Assembly: GCA_043800975.1 (NCBI GenBank) | Contig: JAZDMK010000124.1 | Coordinates: 1-6,334, forward strand | Length of the DNA: 6,334 nt | Direction of reading: 5' to 3' | DNA from: JAZDMK01 sp043800975 | Lineage (GTDB): Bacteria; Bacteroidota; Bacteroidia; Bacteroidales; JAHJDW01 | In this document: positions 1-6,334 of the stretch, in pieces | Position numbering within the stretch: position 1 is the stretch's first letter | Layout of the letters: each line of letters begins with the position of its first letter | The notes under the pieces: generated by a model | What the model was told of the DNA's origin: nothing | What the model saw: the letters and a program-made list of their open reading frames with translations, nothing else | The model's database searches: none | Made by a program: the position numbers and the translations under genes

Positions 1-2
1 CG

Positions 3-2381
3 GGTACGGATAATAATCCGGGCTCATCGGAGAAGGCCGGCTTTATAACTGGAAGTGTGTTTGACAGTGCTACCAACAAACCGGTTAGCTACGCAAATGT
101 AGTTTTGTATTCACTGCCCGATTCTGTTATGATCACTGCTGCCGTTACCGATGCTGGCGGTGCATTTCAACTAAGTGGATTAAGTTATGGATCTTACTTT
201 ATAAAAATTCATTTCTTCGGGTACAAAAAAATGACAACCCAAAAGTTTGAAATAAGCAGTGCAAAGAAGAAAGCGGATCTGGGTGCTTACATCATTTCTC
301 CGTCTGCATTTGCAATCAATGGTGCTGAAGTTACAGGTGAACGAAGTATCGTAGAATATAAAATTGATAAGCAGGTGATCAATGCCGACAAAGTGATCAA
401 TGCTTCGAATGGCAATGCCATCGACGTTTTAAGAAACAGTCCGTCAGTGAATGTTGATAATGATGATAACATCACACTGCGGGGAAGCGGTGCCTTTATT
501 CTGATGATCGACGGCAAGCCAACCATCATGGATGCGAAGGAAGCGCTCAAACAAATTCCTGCATCACAGGTTGAAAATATTGAAATTATTACGAACCCAT
601 CCGCCAAATACAGCGCTGAAGGTGCTTCGGGTATTATTAATGTGATCAGAAAGAAAACACGCAATGAAAGCTTTGGTGCGCTATTCAGCGTGAAAGCAGG
701 ATTGAGGGATAAATACAGTTCCGACTTGTCGTTTGGATGGAACCGGAAAAAATGGAATACAAATGTGTCGGTCAACTGGAATGACGAACGTTATTTTCCT
801 TCCAGTAAATATACACGCATATTTCAGTATGGAGATTCTTCTTCAACATTAAATTCATATACGAAACGTCCCCGCCACACAACCAATAAATCAGCAAGAT
901 TTAATGCTGAATTTAATCCCAATGATCATAATTCGTTCAGTCTGGGTCTGGAAGGTGGCCAGTATCTGTACCTGGATAACATGCAGACAAATTATGAGGA
1001 AATGAATTCGGAAGGATCTGCTTTTTATACTTATTCCGACTTTCTGATGAACATTAGCGGAAATTATGCAAATGCAAACTTTACCTACAAACATGTTTTT
1101 GATACAAGTGCGCACAGCCTGACCTTTACTTTTGTTGATATGGCAATGGCTGGCAGTACGATATTACAGAATCAACTGTATCTTTCAGATGAAAATCAGA
1201 CAACATTAAATCCATTGTATAAATTTAAAAGTGATGAAGCGAACAGCCTGCAGGATATCAACGTAAGCCTTGATTATACTGATGTGTGGAGAAATGGTTT
1301 GAAAATCGAAACGGGTTATAATTATTATTATCGTCCCTTCGACGGAAACTTCCGGGTATCAGTGATGGATCCGGTATCGCTTGACTGGGTGAGTTCTCCT
1401 TCGCAATCTACGCTTGAAGTTTTTGATCAGTCAAAGCATTCCGTGTATTTAACACTCGGTGGTAAATGGAAAGATTTTGAGTATCAAGGCGGCTTTCGTA
1501 CGGAATATTATGATCGTATTTTTGATTTAACGTCATTGTCAAAATCATATACCATGGAAGGATTATATGGATTTCCATCCTTTAGCCTTTTACGCTCTTT
1601 TAAAAACAACAGTCAGCTGCAGTTGAGCTACAGTCGTCGTGTTCAATATCCTGACGACTGGTCGCTTTCTCCTGTTACCTTCTATAATGACGGTTACATC
1701 AATCAAGCTGGGAACCCGAATCTGAAACCTGAATTTATCGGAATGACAGAATTGAATTTCTCACTTCCTTTTAAGAAACATATGCTTAGTCTTTCTGCAT
1801 ACAATCGACGGAATCATGATGCGATTGTAAGAACATACTTGCCCGAAGGAGAAACTGTTGTTTTGGGTGTAGGTAATGTGGGGCAGGTTTTTTATACCGG
1901 CATTGAATCCGGACTGAATATGGTTTTTAGCAAAAAAGTAAGCATGAATTTTTCGGCCAATGTTTTCAGAAAAGAAAGCAAGGGCGAATCGCTCGGAATC
2001 GATTTGAGCTTTGTGGAAATGTCATACAGCGGACGTTTGATGCTGAATTACACGCCTTTTAAAAACACACGTATTCAATTAAATTCATCCTATAACGGAC
2101 CGGAACGCGATGGGCAGGGTGTGCGGGAAGCTATGGTAATGGCCGGTATAAGTTTGAAACAGGATTTTTATCAAAAGAAATTTTCTGCAACAATTAATGT
2201 TCGTAATGTGATTCCTGATTTCAAATATCACATCAATGTTAAGGAGGCAAACTTTGTCAGCAACATGGATTTCTCACCCGAATTTCCGGTGATCATGTTT
2301 GGCCTGACGTATAAGATAAATAACTACAAAGCAAGACAGTCACAAGGTGGTGGTGGAAACGGCATCGGACCTATTGGCTGA
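3..2381 (+). CDS. TonB-dependent receptor / outer membrane beta-barrel family protein, 5'-truncated by the window edge
   Basis: This is an outer-membrane protein with the TonB-dependent-receptor plan, likely to import or bind an unknown ligand. The frame is open from the first bases of the window. The GTG at 57 is not a credible start, because the 18 codons before it already contain the first strand of the N-terminal domain (GFITGS then VFDSATNKPV). Counting from the GTG: residues 1-75 are a carboxypeptidase-regulatory-like beta-sandwich. Residues about 105-200 are a plug domain (DVLRNSPSVNVD, TLRGSG, MIDGKP, VENIEIITNPSAKYSAEG, GIINVIRKK). Residues about 200-755 are a barrel rich in alternating aromatic strands, with the family-typical stretch SYSRRVQYPDDW...GNPNLKPE at about 524-559. 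A glycine-rich tail (QSQGGGGNGIGPIG) follows the last strand. It is shorter than SusC transporters, and no SusD-like gene follows, so a glycan-uptake pair is not supported. The signal peptide is outside the window and the substrate is unknown. Confidence 0.9.
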   Translation, partial: GTDNNPGSSEKAGFITGSVFDSATNKPVSYANVVLYSLPDSVMITAAVTDAGGAFQLSGLSYGSYFIKIHFFGYKKMTTQKFEISSAKKKADLGAYIISPSAFAINGAEVTGERSIVEYKIDKQVINADKVINASNGNAIDVLRNSPSVNVDNDDNITLRGSGAFILMIDGKPTIMDAKEALKQIPASQVENIEIITNPSAKYSAEGASGIINVIRKKTRNESFGALFSVKAGLRDKYSSDLSFGWNRKKWNTNVSVNWNDERYFPSSKYTRIFQYGDSSSTLNSYTKRPRHTTNKSARFNAEFNPNDHNSFSLGLEGGQYLYLDNMQTNYEEMNSEGSAFYTYSDFLMNISGNYANANFTYKHVFDTSAHSLTFTFVDMAMAGSTILQNQLYLSDENQTTLNPLYKFKSDEANSLQDINVSLDYTDVWRNGLKIETGYNYYYRPFDGNFRVSVMDPVSLDWVSSPSQSTLEVFDQSKHSVYLTLGGKWKDFEYQGGFRTEYYDRIFDLTSLSKSYTMEGLYGFPSFSLLRSFKNNSQLQLSYSRRVQYPDDWSLSPVTFYNDGYINQAGNPNLKPEFIGMTELNFSLPFKKHMLSLSAYNRRNHDAIVRTYLPEGETVVLGVGNVGQVFYTGIESGLNMVFSKKVSMNFSANVFRKESKGESLGIDLSFVEMSYSGRLMLNYTPFKNTRIQLNSSYNGPERDGQGVREAMVMAGISLKQDFYQKKFSATINVRNVIPDFKYHINVKEANFVSNMDFSPEFPVIMFGLTYKINNYKARQSQGGGGNGIGPIG

Positions 2382-2435
2382 TCAAAAAGAAAGTTGGGAG
2401 TTTTCCCGCTATTTGATTTCATTGATGGTTGATTG

Positions 2436-2464
2436 GGACAGGGCGGGAGCCCTGTCCTTTTTTT
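2436..2464 (+). terminator. Intrinsic (rho-independent) terminator of the outer-membrane receptor gene
   Basis: A perfect 9-bp stem (GGACAGGGC / GCCCTGTCC) with a 4-base loop (GGGA) is followed directly by seven T residues. It begins 54 bases after the stop codon of the receptor gene. The T-tract lies only on the plus-strand 3' side, so it should act mainly on transcripts from the left. The minus-strand iadA gene ends at 2479, just beyond it; its transcript would form the same stem but without a U-tract. Confidence 0.92.
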
Positions 2465-2478
2465 ATGAAAGAAGAATG

Positions 2479-3639
2479 TTAGTTTTCGTAACTTCCTTTT
2501 TTCACAATCTTTCCATCCTTCATGAAAAATGTGCCATTTCCGATAACGTGAACAATATTTTTTCCGTCCAGTAATACGATATCAGCATCTTTTCCGGGTT
2601 CAATGCGCCCTTTGTTTTTCAGTTTTAAAATATCAGCTGAGTTGGAAGTTAGCACAGGCAGTGCTTTGTCGAGTGTCATCCCTTCTGTGTAAACACAATC
2701 CATAAGCTCGCGGAAGTTGGATGAGGGCAGGCCCATTTCAAGTTTGATAAGATTTCCGTTTTCATCAAAGCCCGGGAGTGATCCGCAAGCATCCGAGCTG
2801 AAAGTAATGTTTTCGGGCTTTACACCAGCTTCTAAACATTGCACCAAAGCTTTGGAAGGTTTTGTTTCATACTCCGGAAAGTAAGGATAGGAGCTGGTTG
2901 TAATATCAATATACCCGCCTTTTTTTGCATATTCAATCGCATCAATCAACGTGTAATCATTGCGATTGCAATGGGTAGGAAGAAACTGAATCAGTTTGAG
3001 CATGGTTCTTTCAACTACTGCGTAAAGCGGAGCAAAAGGATTTTGAGCATCACCCAAATGAATGTTGATGATGCCGGCTTTGCCACCCAGCATGCCACCC
3101 ACGCGTGCATGCTCCGTCAAACGAATGAGTTCGTCCGTTGTTGGATAAGAAGAACGGTGATCGGAGATGGCAATTTCACCAACGCCGATTACTTCTTCAA
3201 TCAGTGCAATGTCGCGACCTACTTCGCCTGTAAGTGTTGGCGTTGGAATTTGATACGATCCCGTATATATCCAGCTGGATAAACCTTCGGCTCTGATTCC
3301 TTTCGCTTTCATCAATACTGCTTCAATATTGCGTGTAAATCCGTCTGTGCCTAAGCATCCGATAACAGTTGTCACGCCGCCTTCGACCATCTGACTGATT
3401 TGCAATTCGGGTGTACGTGTTGCAGCACCACCTTCACCGCCGGCTCCGGCAATATGTACGTGTCCGTCGATCAATCCGGGAATGAGTGTCAGTCCGTCTG
3501 CATTGATGATTTCACAGGGGATTCCAATAGGTGCATCAATTCTGTCGGCAATGGCTACAATACTTTTTCCTGCGATTAATACATCTTTGCGGCCTAATAC
3601 CTGCGGGGCATATACATTACAGTTGCGAAATAATTTCAT
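2479..3639 (-). CDS. iadA: Isoaspartyl dipeptidase (beta-aspartyl-peptidase, amidohydrolase family M38)
   Basis: The protein hydrolyses beta-aspartyl (isoaspartyl) dipeptides in the cytoplasm. It is 386 residues, close to the 390 of E. coli IadA, and aligns with it by eye from end to end. Visible metal and catalytic positions are H60 and H62 (DGHVH), E69 (GGEGG), Y129 (TGSYQ), R162 (SDHRSS), H194 (NIHLGD), H223 and R226 (PTHCNR), and D283 and S287 (SSDACGS). The C-terminal strands (GKDADIVLLDG, MKDGKIVKKG) complete the small beta domain of amidohydrolases. One position differs: the metal-bridging carbamylated Lys of E. coli (K162) corresponds to E155 in GVGEIAISDHR. The ATG start is 17 bases after the stop of the cyanophycin-synthetase-like gene and is preceded by AT-rich sequence without a Shine-Dalgarno, as is usual in Bacteroidota. 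The spacing implies co-transcription. Beta-Asp-Arg, the product of cyanophycinase, is a plausible substrate in this setting; scavenging of isoaspartyl peptides from damaged proteins is the alternative. Confidence 0.93.
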   Translation of the reverse strand: MKLFRNCNVYAPQVLGRKDVLIAGKSIVAIADRIDAPIGIPCEIINADGLTLIPGLIDGHVHIAGAGGEGGAATRTPELQISQMVEGGVTTVIGCLGTDGFTRNIEAVLMKAKGIRAEGLSSWIYTGSYQIPTPTLTGEVGRDIALIEEVIGVGEIAISDHRSSYPTTDELIRLTEHARVGGMLGGKAGIINIHLGDAQNPFAPLYAVVERTMLKLIQFLPTHCNRNDYTLIDAIEYAKKGGYIDITTSSYPYFPEYETKPSKALVQCLEAGVKPENITFSSDACGSLPGFDENGNLIKLEMGLPSSNFRELMDCVYTEGMTLDKALPVLTSNSADILKLKNKGRIEPGKDADIVLLDGKNIVHVIGNGTFFMKDGKIVKKGSYEN

Positions 3640-3656
3640 GTTAAATATTTTTAATG

Positions 3657-5705
3657 TTATTCATATTTGCTGACAAGTTCTTTCAGATAAGGTTCGATCA
3701 TTGTAATCAGCTTCTGATCCAGATCAGCGTCGTTGATAAAATCAGTAGATTTCAATTCAACATCATTCTGTGTCAGTGTGATTTTTTTGTCGATGATCTG
3801 TATCAGAAGTCCACCGGGTAAAAGCTGATCAAGCATAGTAAATTCTTCTGTTTTTGTTGCTTCATCCAGTATAACCAGATCGGCTCCGGAGTGGAAGGTT
3901 CCGAAATCAAGAATGTCATCGGTAGTATGTGAAAATACTGCAAATTCACATTTCGGATGACGAAGAATCATCTTTACATTCTGATCGTGATCTTCGTTTT
4001 TATGGAAGGGCAGTCCATTGAAATAAACACCTTCTTCTGTAAGACTAGCATAGAAAATATCCGGTTTTTCAGATTTAACTTTTTCTAAAAGTAGTTGTGA
4101 AAAATTAAGGGATAGATTGTTTCCGGCAATAATCGGAATTCTGCTGTATCCGTCTTTTATAAAATGTGACTCCATGATGAACTTCGGAACATCAACGGAT
4201 CCGCCATAAGCGGGAGCCAGATGCATGAACACGCCAGGGCCTGCATTGATTTCAATGATGCCAAAGTTTCCTTCTGTCCAGGGTTTTGAAATATCTTCAG
4301 CGAGCACATCAATACCGAGACATTTCACTTTAAAGTAACTGGCAATATCTTCCACAAGTTTAATATTATCGGGATGAATTTTGTCAGTAACGTTGATAGA
4401 AACTCCACCGGCAGAAATATTAGCAACACGGCGAAGAGTAATACGTTCGCCTGCTTTGGGAACAGAATACAATGTAAGGTTTTGAATCTTCAGAAATTCA
4501 TTCAGGTTGTCATCGGTTTTGATTTTACAAAGCGGAGAACGTGCATTATCAAGGCGTATAAGCTTTTGATTTTCGGTTGCAATCAGAGATTCAATCGTGT
4601 TGATGCCATCTCCATCCACGTATGCCGGCACGCGTTCCAGGGCAGCAACAAATTTTCCGTTAACGGAAAGCAGACGGTGGTCGGTTCCATAAACCTGCTG
4701 CTGAACAAGTGCTCCTTCAAAGGCAACACCTTCTAATTTGGCAGCTGTTGTAATTTTTCTAAAGGCATACAGAACTTCTTCAAGTGTATTAATACCCGTT
4801 GTAACACCTTGTCCCTTGTGACCCGCCACAGGTTTCACCACAACCGGAAATCCGATTTTTTGTGCTTCAACCAGAATCGTTTCTTCTTCAAAGCAATTGA
4901 CACCAATGGGTGTAGGAAATCCGCACATGGTTAGAAAGTCACCCACCATATCTTTGAACATAGTGAATTCAGTATCTTTAATACCATCCGTGTGGAATGT
5001 AGTTGAACGGCCACGCAGTTGTTTTTTACCATAACCCCATTGAAATTCATTTTCTTCAAACAGGAAAAAAACGGGAATGTTTAAGCGATGTCCGGCTGCT
5101 ATCAATGAATACAGCGTTGGTCCACCAAATAATGTTTTTCCAAAAGCTGTTTGTAATTCCTTGTATTCTTTAGGAAAGTTAAAAGGCAAGTCCTGGCTGA
5201 TCGAGCGGAACCAATCTGCAACAAGGTATATTGCTTCTTTGGTTATTGTCTTATCAAGGAACTCAACGGCAACAATATAATCGTCTTCATCGCAGCTGAT
5301 GGAATGCTTGTTAATAAAAAGATCGATATCCATTTTAAGTGCAAGCTTCAGTGTTTCGGCAAAAAGATCGATCACGAAAGGTGTTTCGATGGTTGCGATG
5401 GCAGGAAAATGAGGTTCAATTTGTTTCCTGAAAAATTCTACAGTATCGCCTGCCGGTGCAATGAAAATATTGAAAACAACTGATTGAGCATTCAGGTAAT
5501 AGTTGGGCCCGTAGTAAGTATAGAATTTACTTACCTTGAAATCTTTTTCACGATAGATTTCATCACGGTATTCCCGCAACTTGGCATTTTCCTGTTCGAA
5601 TTGTTTTTTCACCGCTTCGATTAGTTGGCGGGCTGCTTCCAGGCTTGTGTCTGGTTTAGGAGTGTCGCTATTTCCGAGGATATCCGGATTTTCAGTTGTA
5701 GCCAT
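3657..5705 (-). CDS. cphA: Cyanophycin-synthetase-like ATP-grasp ligase with a degenerate, truncated Mur-ligase domain (CphA2-like)
   Basis: This is a cytoplasmic ATP-dependent amide ligase related to CphA, which builds the multi-L-arginyl-poly-L-aspartate reserve polymer. It has 682 residues against roughly 870-900 for full CphA1. Residues 1-58 are a charged, helical extension absent from CphA1. Residues about 59-240 are the CphA N domain (YYGPNYY, GGPTLYSLI, FQWGYGKKQ). Residues about 240-515 are ATP-grasp: K291 (VVKPV), the glycine-rich loop GHKGQGV, GTDHRLLSVNGKFVAALERVPA, NISAGG, KIHPDN, and metal ligands D466, E485 and N487 (GIDV, IIEINAGPG), then HLAPAYGG. Residues about 520-612 still follow the Mur domain of CphA (SRIPI, EEGVYFNG, VKMILRHPKCEFAVF, GADLVIL), but the GTNGKTT loop is replaced by AGNNLSLNF. 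The rest of the Mur module is missing. Only the ATP-grasp site can be active, as in CphA2 enzymes that join beta-Asp-Arg units. The ATG start is chosen because no other suitable start lies upstream. Family assignment is secure; substrate is inferred. Confidence 0.85.
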   Translation of the reverse strand: MATTENPDILGNSDTPKPDTSLEAARQLIEAVKKQFEQENAKLREYRDEIYREKDFKVSKFYTYYGPNYYLNAQSVVFNIFIAPAGDTVEFFRKQIEPHFPAIATIETPFVIDLFAETLKLALKMDIDLFINKHSISCDEDDYIVAVEFLDKTITKEAIYLVADWFRSISQDLPFNFPKEYKELQTAFGKTLFGGPTLYSLIAAGHRLNIPVFFLFEENEFQWGYGKKQLRGRSTTFHTDGIKDTEFTMFKDMVGDFLTMCGFPTPIGVNCFEEETILVEAQKIGFPVVVKPVAGHKGQGVTTGINTLEEVLYAFRKITTAAKLEGVAFEGALVQQQVYGTDHRLLSVNGKFVAALERVPAYVDGDGINTIESLIATENQKLIRLDNARSPLCKIKTDDNLNEFLKIQNLTLYSVPKAGERITLRRVANISAGGVSINVTDKIHPDNIKLVEDIASYFKVKCLGIDVLAEDISKPWTEGNFGIIEINAGPGVFMHLAPAYGGSVDVPKFIMESHFIKDGYSRIPIIAGNNLSLNFSQLLLEKVKSEKPDIFYASLTEEGVYFNGLPFHKNEDHDQNVKMILRHPKCEFAVFSHTTDDILDFGTFHSGADLVILDEATKTEEFTMLDQLLPGGLLIQIIDKKITLTQNDVELKSTDFINDADLDQKLITMIEPYLKELVSKYE

Positions 5706-5743
5706 AACTTAGTTTTTTTAAAGTTAAAGGGAATGTATTAAAG

Positions 5744-5772
5744 AAAAAAACAATTTCATTCAATCAGAAATT
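5744..5772 (-). terminator. Possible weak AT-rich terminator or attenuator between the coiled-coil gene and the synthetase-like gene
   Basis: Read on the minus strand, AATTTC, a 9-base loop and GAAATT form a 6-bp stem, followed by one G and seven T residues. It starts 13 bases after the stop of the coiled-coil gene, inside the 80-base gap before the synthetase-like gene. The stem is AT-rich, so it would be a weak terminator at best. If it works, the synthetase-iadA pair has its own promoter in the rest of the gap. I found no convincing Bacteroidota promoter (TTTG about 19 bases before TAnnTTTG) there. Confidence 0.3.
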
Positions 5773-5785
5773 TTGGAACGAGATG

Positions 5786-6289
5786 TTATTTTCTGAAGTT
5801 TTTCATTTGTTCGAAGAACGTTTTTAATTCCTGTTCAATCAGGCTGCGTGCGGCTTCTGTGTCGGCTAGTTTTGCTTCCAGCTCAGAAATCCGGGCATCT
5901 TTCGTAGTAGTCATGTCAGGATCCATAGTAGAAGGAACAGAACTTTTTAATACGTTATTTTCATTAGAAAGTTGCGTGTTTTTTTCTATCAGAAGTTGCA
6001 CCTTATTTTCTGAATTTTTAAGACGGGATTCAAGATCGGTTACTTGTTTTTCGAATTGTGAATTATCTTGCGCCGGAACCTGCGAAACCTGAATTTTCAT
6101 TTTTGTAATTTCGTCTTGTAGATTCTTTTTAGATGCGCGTTCAATATCAAGTGATGAACGAAGGAATGAAATTTCTTTTTCAAATTTATCTTTATCCTGA
6201 AGGGAAGTTCCAGTCGATTTTTTTGCTTCGTTCAGTTCATTCTGAATTTTAATTTTATCCTGCGTGAGTGTATTCAGCTCGGTTTTCAA
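5786..6289 (-). CDS. Coiled-coil protein of unknown function, 5' end uncertain
   Basis: I do not recognise a family. The visible 167 residues are rich in K, E, Q, N, S and L, with heptad-like spacing over most of the length: about 1-70, a break near VPAQDN, 76-116, a break at SSVPSTMDPDMTTT, then 131-167. There is no signal peptide or membrane segment, so a cytoplasmic elongated oligomer is likely. The start is doubtful: position 6289 is a TTG, and no ATG lies in frame between it and an in-frame TAA at 6311-6313. Beyond that TAA the frame continues to the window edge with similar polar residues (QSDTFKK), so this may be the 3' part of a longer, interrupted gene. It is co-directional with the synthetase-like gene, 80 bases upstream of it. 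Its last helix (EAARSLIE...KTFFEQ) resembles the N-terminal helix of that protein. A structural or regulatory partner role is possible but unproven. Confidence 0.6.
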   Translation of the reverse strand: MKTELNTLTQDKIKIQNELNEAKKSTGTSLQDKDKFEKEISFLRSSLDIERASKKNLQDEITKMKIQVSQVPAQDNSQFEKQVTDLESRLKNSENKVQLLIEKNTQLSNENNVLKSSVPSTMDPDMTTTKDARISELEAKLADTEAARSLIEQELKTFFEQMKNFRK

Positions 6290-6334
6290 AAGGGAAAGCT
6301 TAGCGTCTGATTATTTCTTAAATGTGTCGCTTTG

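Noticed and set aside
287..775. 162-codon open frame on the minus strand
   Set aside because: It lies wholly inside the receptor gene on the other strand; its translation has no recognisable domain and mirrors the plug-domain coding sequence.
891..1115. 74-codon open frame on the minus strand
   Set aside because: Antisense shadow inside the receptor barrel, with Cys/Ile-rich sequence and no recognisable features.
2347..2574. 75-codon plus-strand open frame across the intergenic region
   Set aside because: It runs out of the receptor 3' end, through the terminator hairpin, and into iadA antisense. It is an artefact of a short gap without stops.
2839..3282. 147-codon plus-strand open frame
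   Set aside because: Antisense to iadA, whose catalytic residues are clearly encoded on the other strand; Cys/Arg/Asn-rich with no domain.
2479..3639. Reading as dihydroorotase or another general amidohydrolase
   Set aside because: TRTPE, TGSYQ, SDHRSS, GGMLGGKAG, PTHCNR and SSDACGS match isoaspartyl dipeptidase specifically.
3482..3673. 63-codon plus-strand open frame
   Set aside because: Antisense to the start of iadA and the 17-base gap; no support.
4374..4736. 120-codon plus-strand open frame
   Set aside because: Antisense to the ATP-grasp domain of the synthetase-like gene; no recognisable protein.
5077..5280. 67-codon plus-strand open frame
   Set aside because: Antisense to the N domain of the synthetase-like gene; no recognisable protein.
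3657..5705. Reading as D-Ala-D-Ala ligase, glutathione synthetase or another general ATP-grasp enzyme
   Set aside because: The N domain with YYGPNYY, the GTDHRLLSVNGKFVAALERVPA stretch and the Mur-like remnant are in the order specific to cyanophycin synthetases.
5859..6092. 77-codon plus-strand open frame, Ser/Cys-rich
   Set aside because: Antisense to the coiled-coil gene; its composition is what reverse-complemented Glu/Lys codons produce.
1..6334. CRISPR array, tRNA or rRNA genes, insertion sequences
   Set aside because: I found no regularly spaced repeats, cloverleaf-like sequences, transposase motifs or terminal inverted repeats by eye; nearly all of the window is protein-coding.

Overview
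The window looks like a chromosomal segment from a member of the Bacteroidota, probably in the Cytophagia/Chitinophagia/Sphingobacteriia range. Three things suggest this: a TonB-type outer-membrane protein with a carboxypeptidase-regulatory-like N-terminal domain and an 'outer membrane beta-barrel family' C-terminus, AT-rich gene starts without Shine-Dalgarno sequences, and moderate-to-low GC. The genus cannot be fixed from the sequence.

Layout. Positions 3-2381 (+) hold the 3' part of a large TonB-dependent-receptor-like gene whose true start lies before the window. It ends at a strong intrinsic terminator (2436-2464). Convergent to it, on the minus strand and read right to left, are three co-directional genes: a coiled-coil protein of unknown function (5786-6289, 5' end unclear), a 682-residue cyanophycin-synthetase-like ATP-grasp protein (3657-5705), and an isoaspartyl dipeptidase of the IadA family (2479-3639). 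The last two are 17 bases apart and are very likely one transcription unit.

How the genes may work together. The synthetase-like protein aligns by eye along its length with CphA: the N domain, the ATP-grasp domain and the first part of the Mur-ligase domain. It has lost the Mur ATP-binding loop and the whole C-terminal half of the Mur module. It therefore has at most one working ligase site, which is the architecture of CphA2-type enzymes that polymerise beta-aspartyl dipeptides instead of free Asp and Arg. The gene directly downstream encodes an enzyme that hydrolyses beta-aspartyl dipeptides. Together they suggest a Bacteroidota module that makes, or recycles, a cyanophycin-like isopeptide polymer or small isopeptide. 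No cyanophycinase (CphB) and no complete CphA1 are visible here, so the product remains an inference. The outer-membrane receptor is on the opposite strand behind its own terminator and is probably unrelated.

The most notable observations are the degenerate synthetase beside iadA, a Glu in place of the carbamylated Lys in IadA, a helical extension on the synthetase that resembles the C-terminal helix of the neighbouring coiled-coil protein, and an in-frame stop at the head of the coiled-coil gene.
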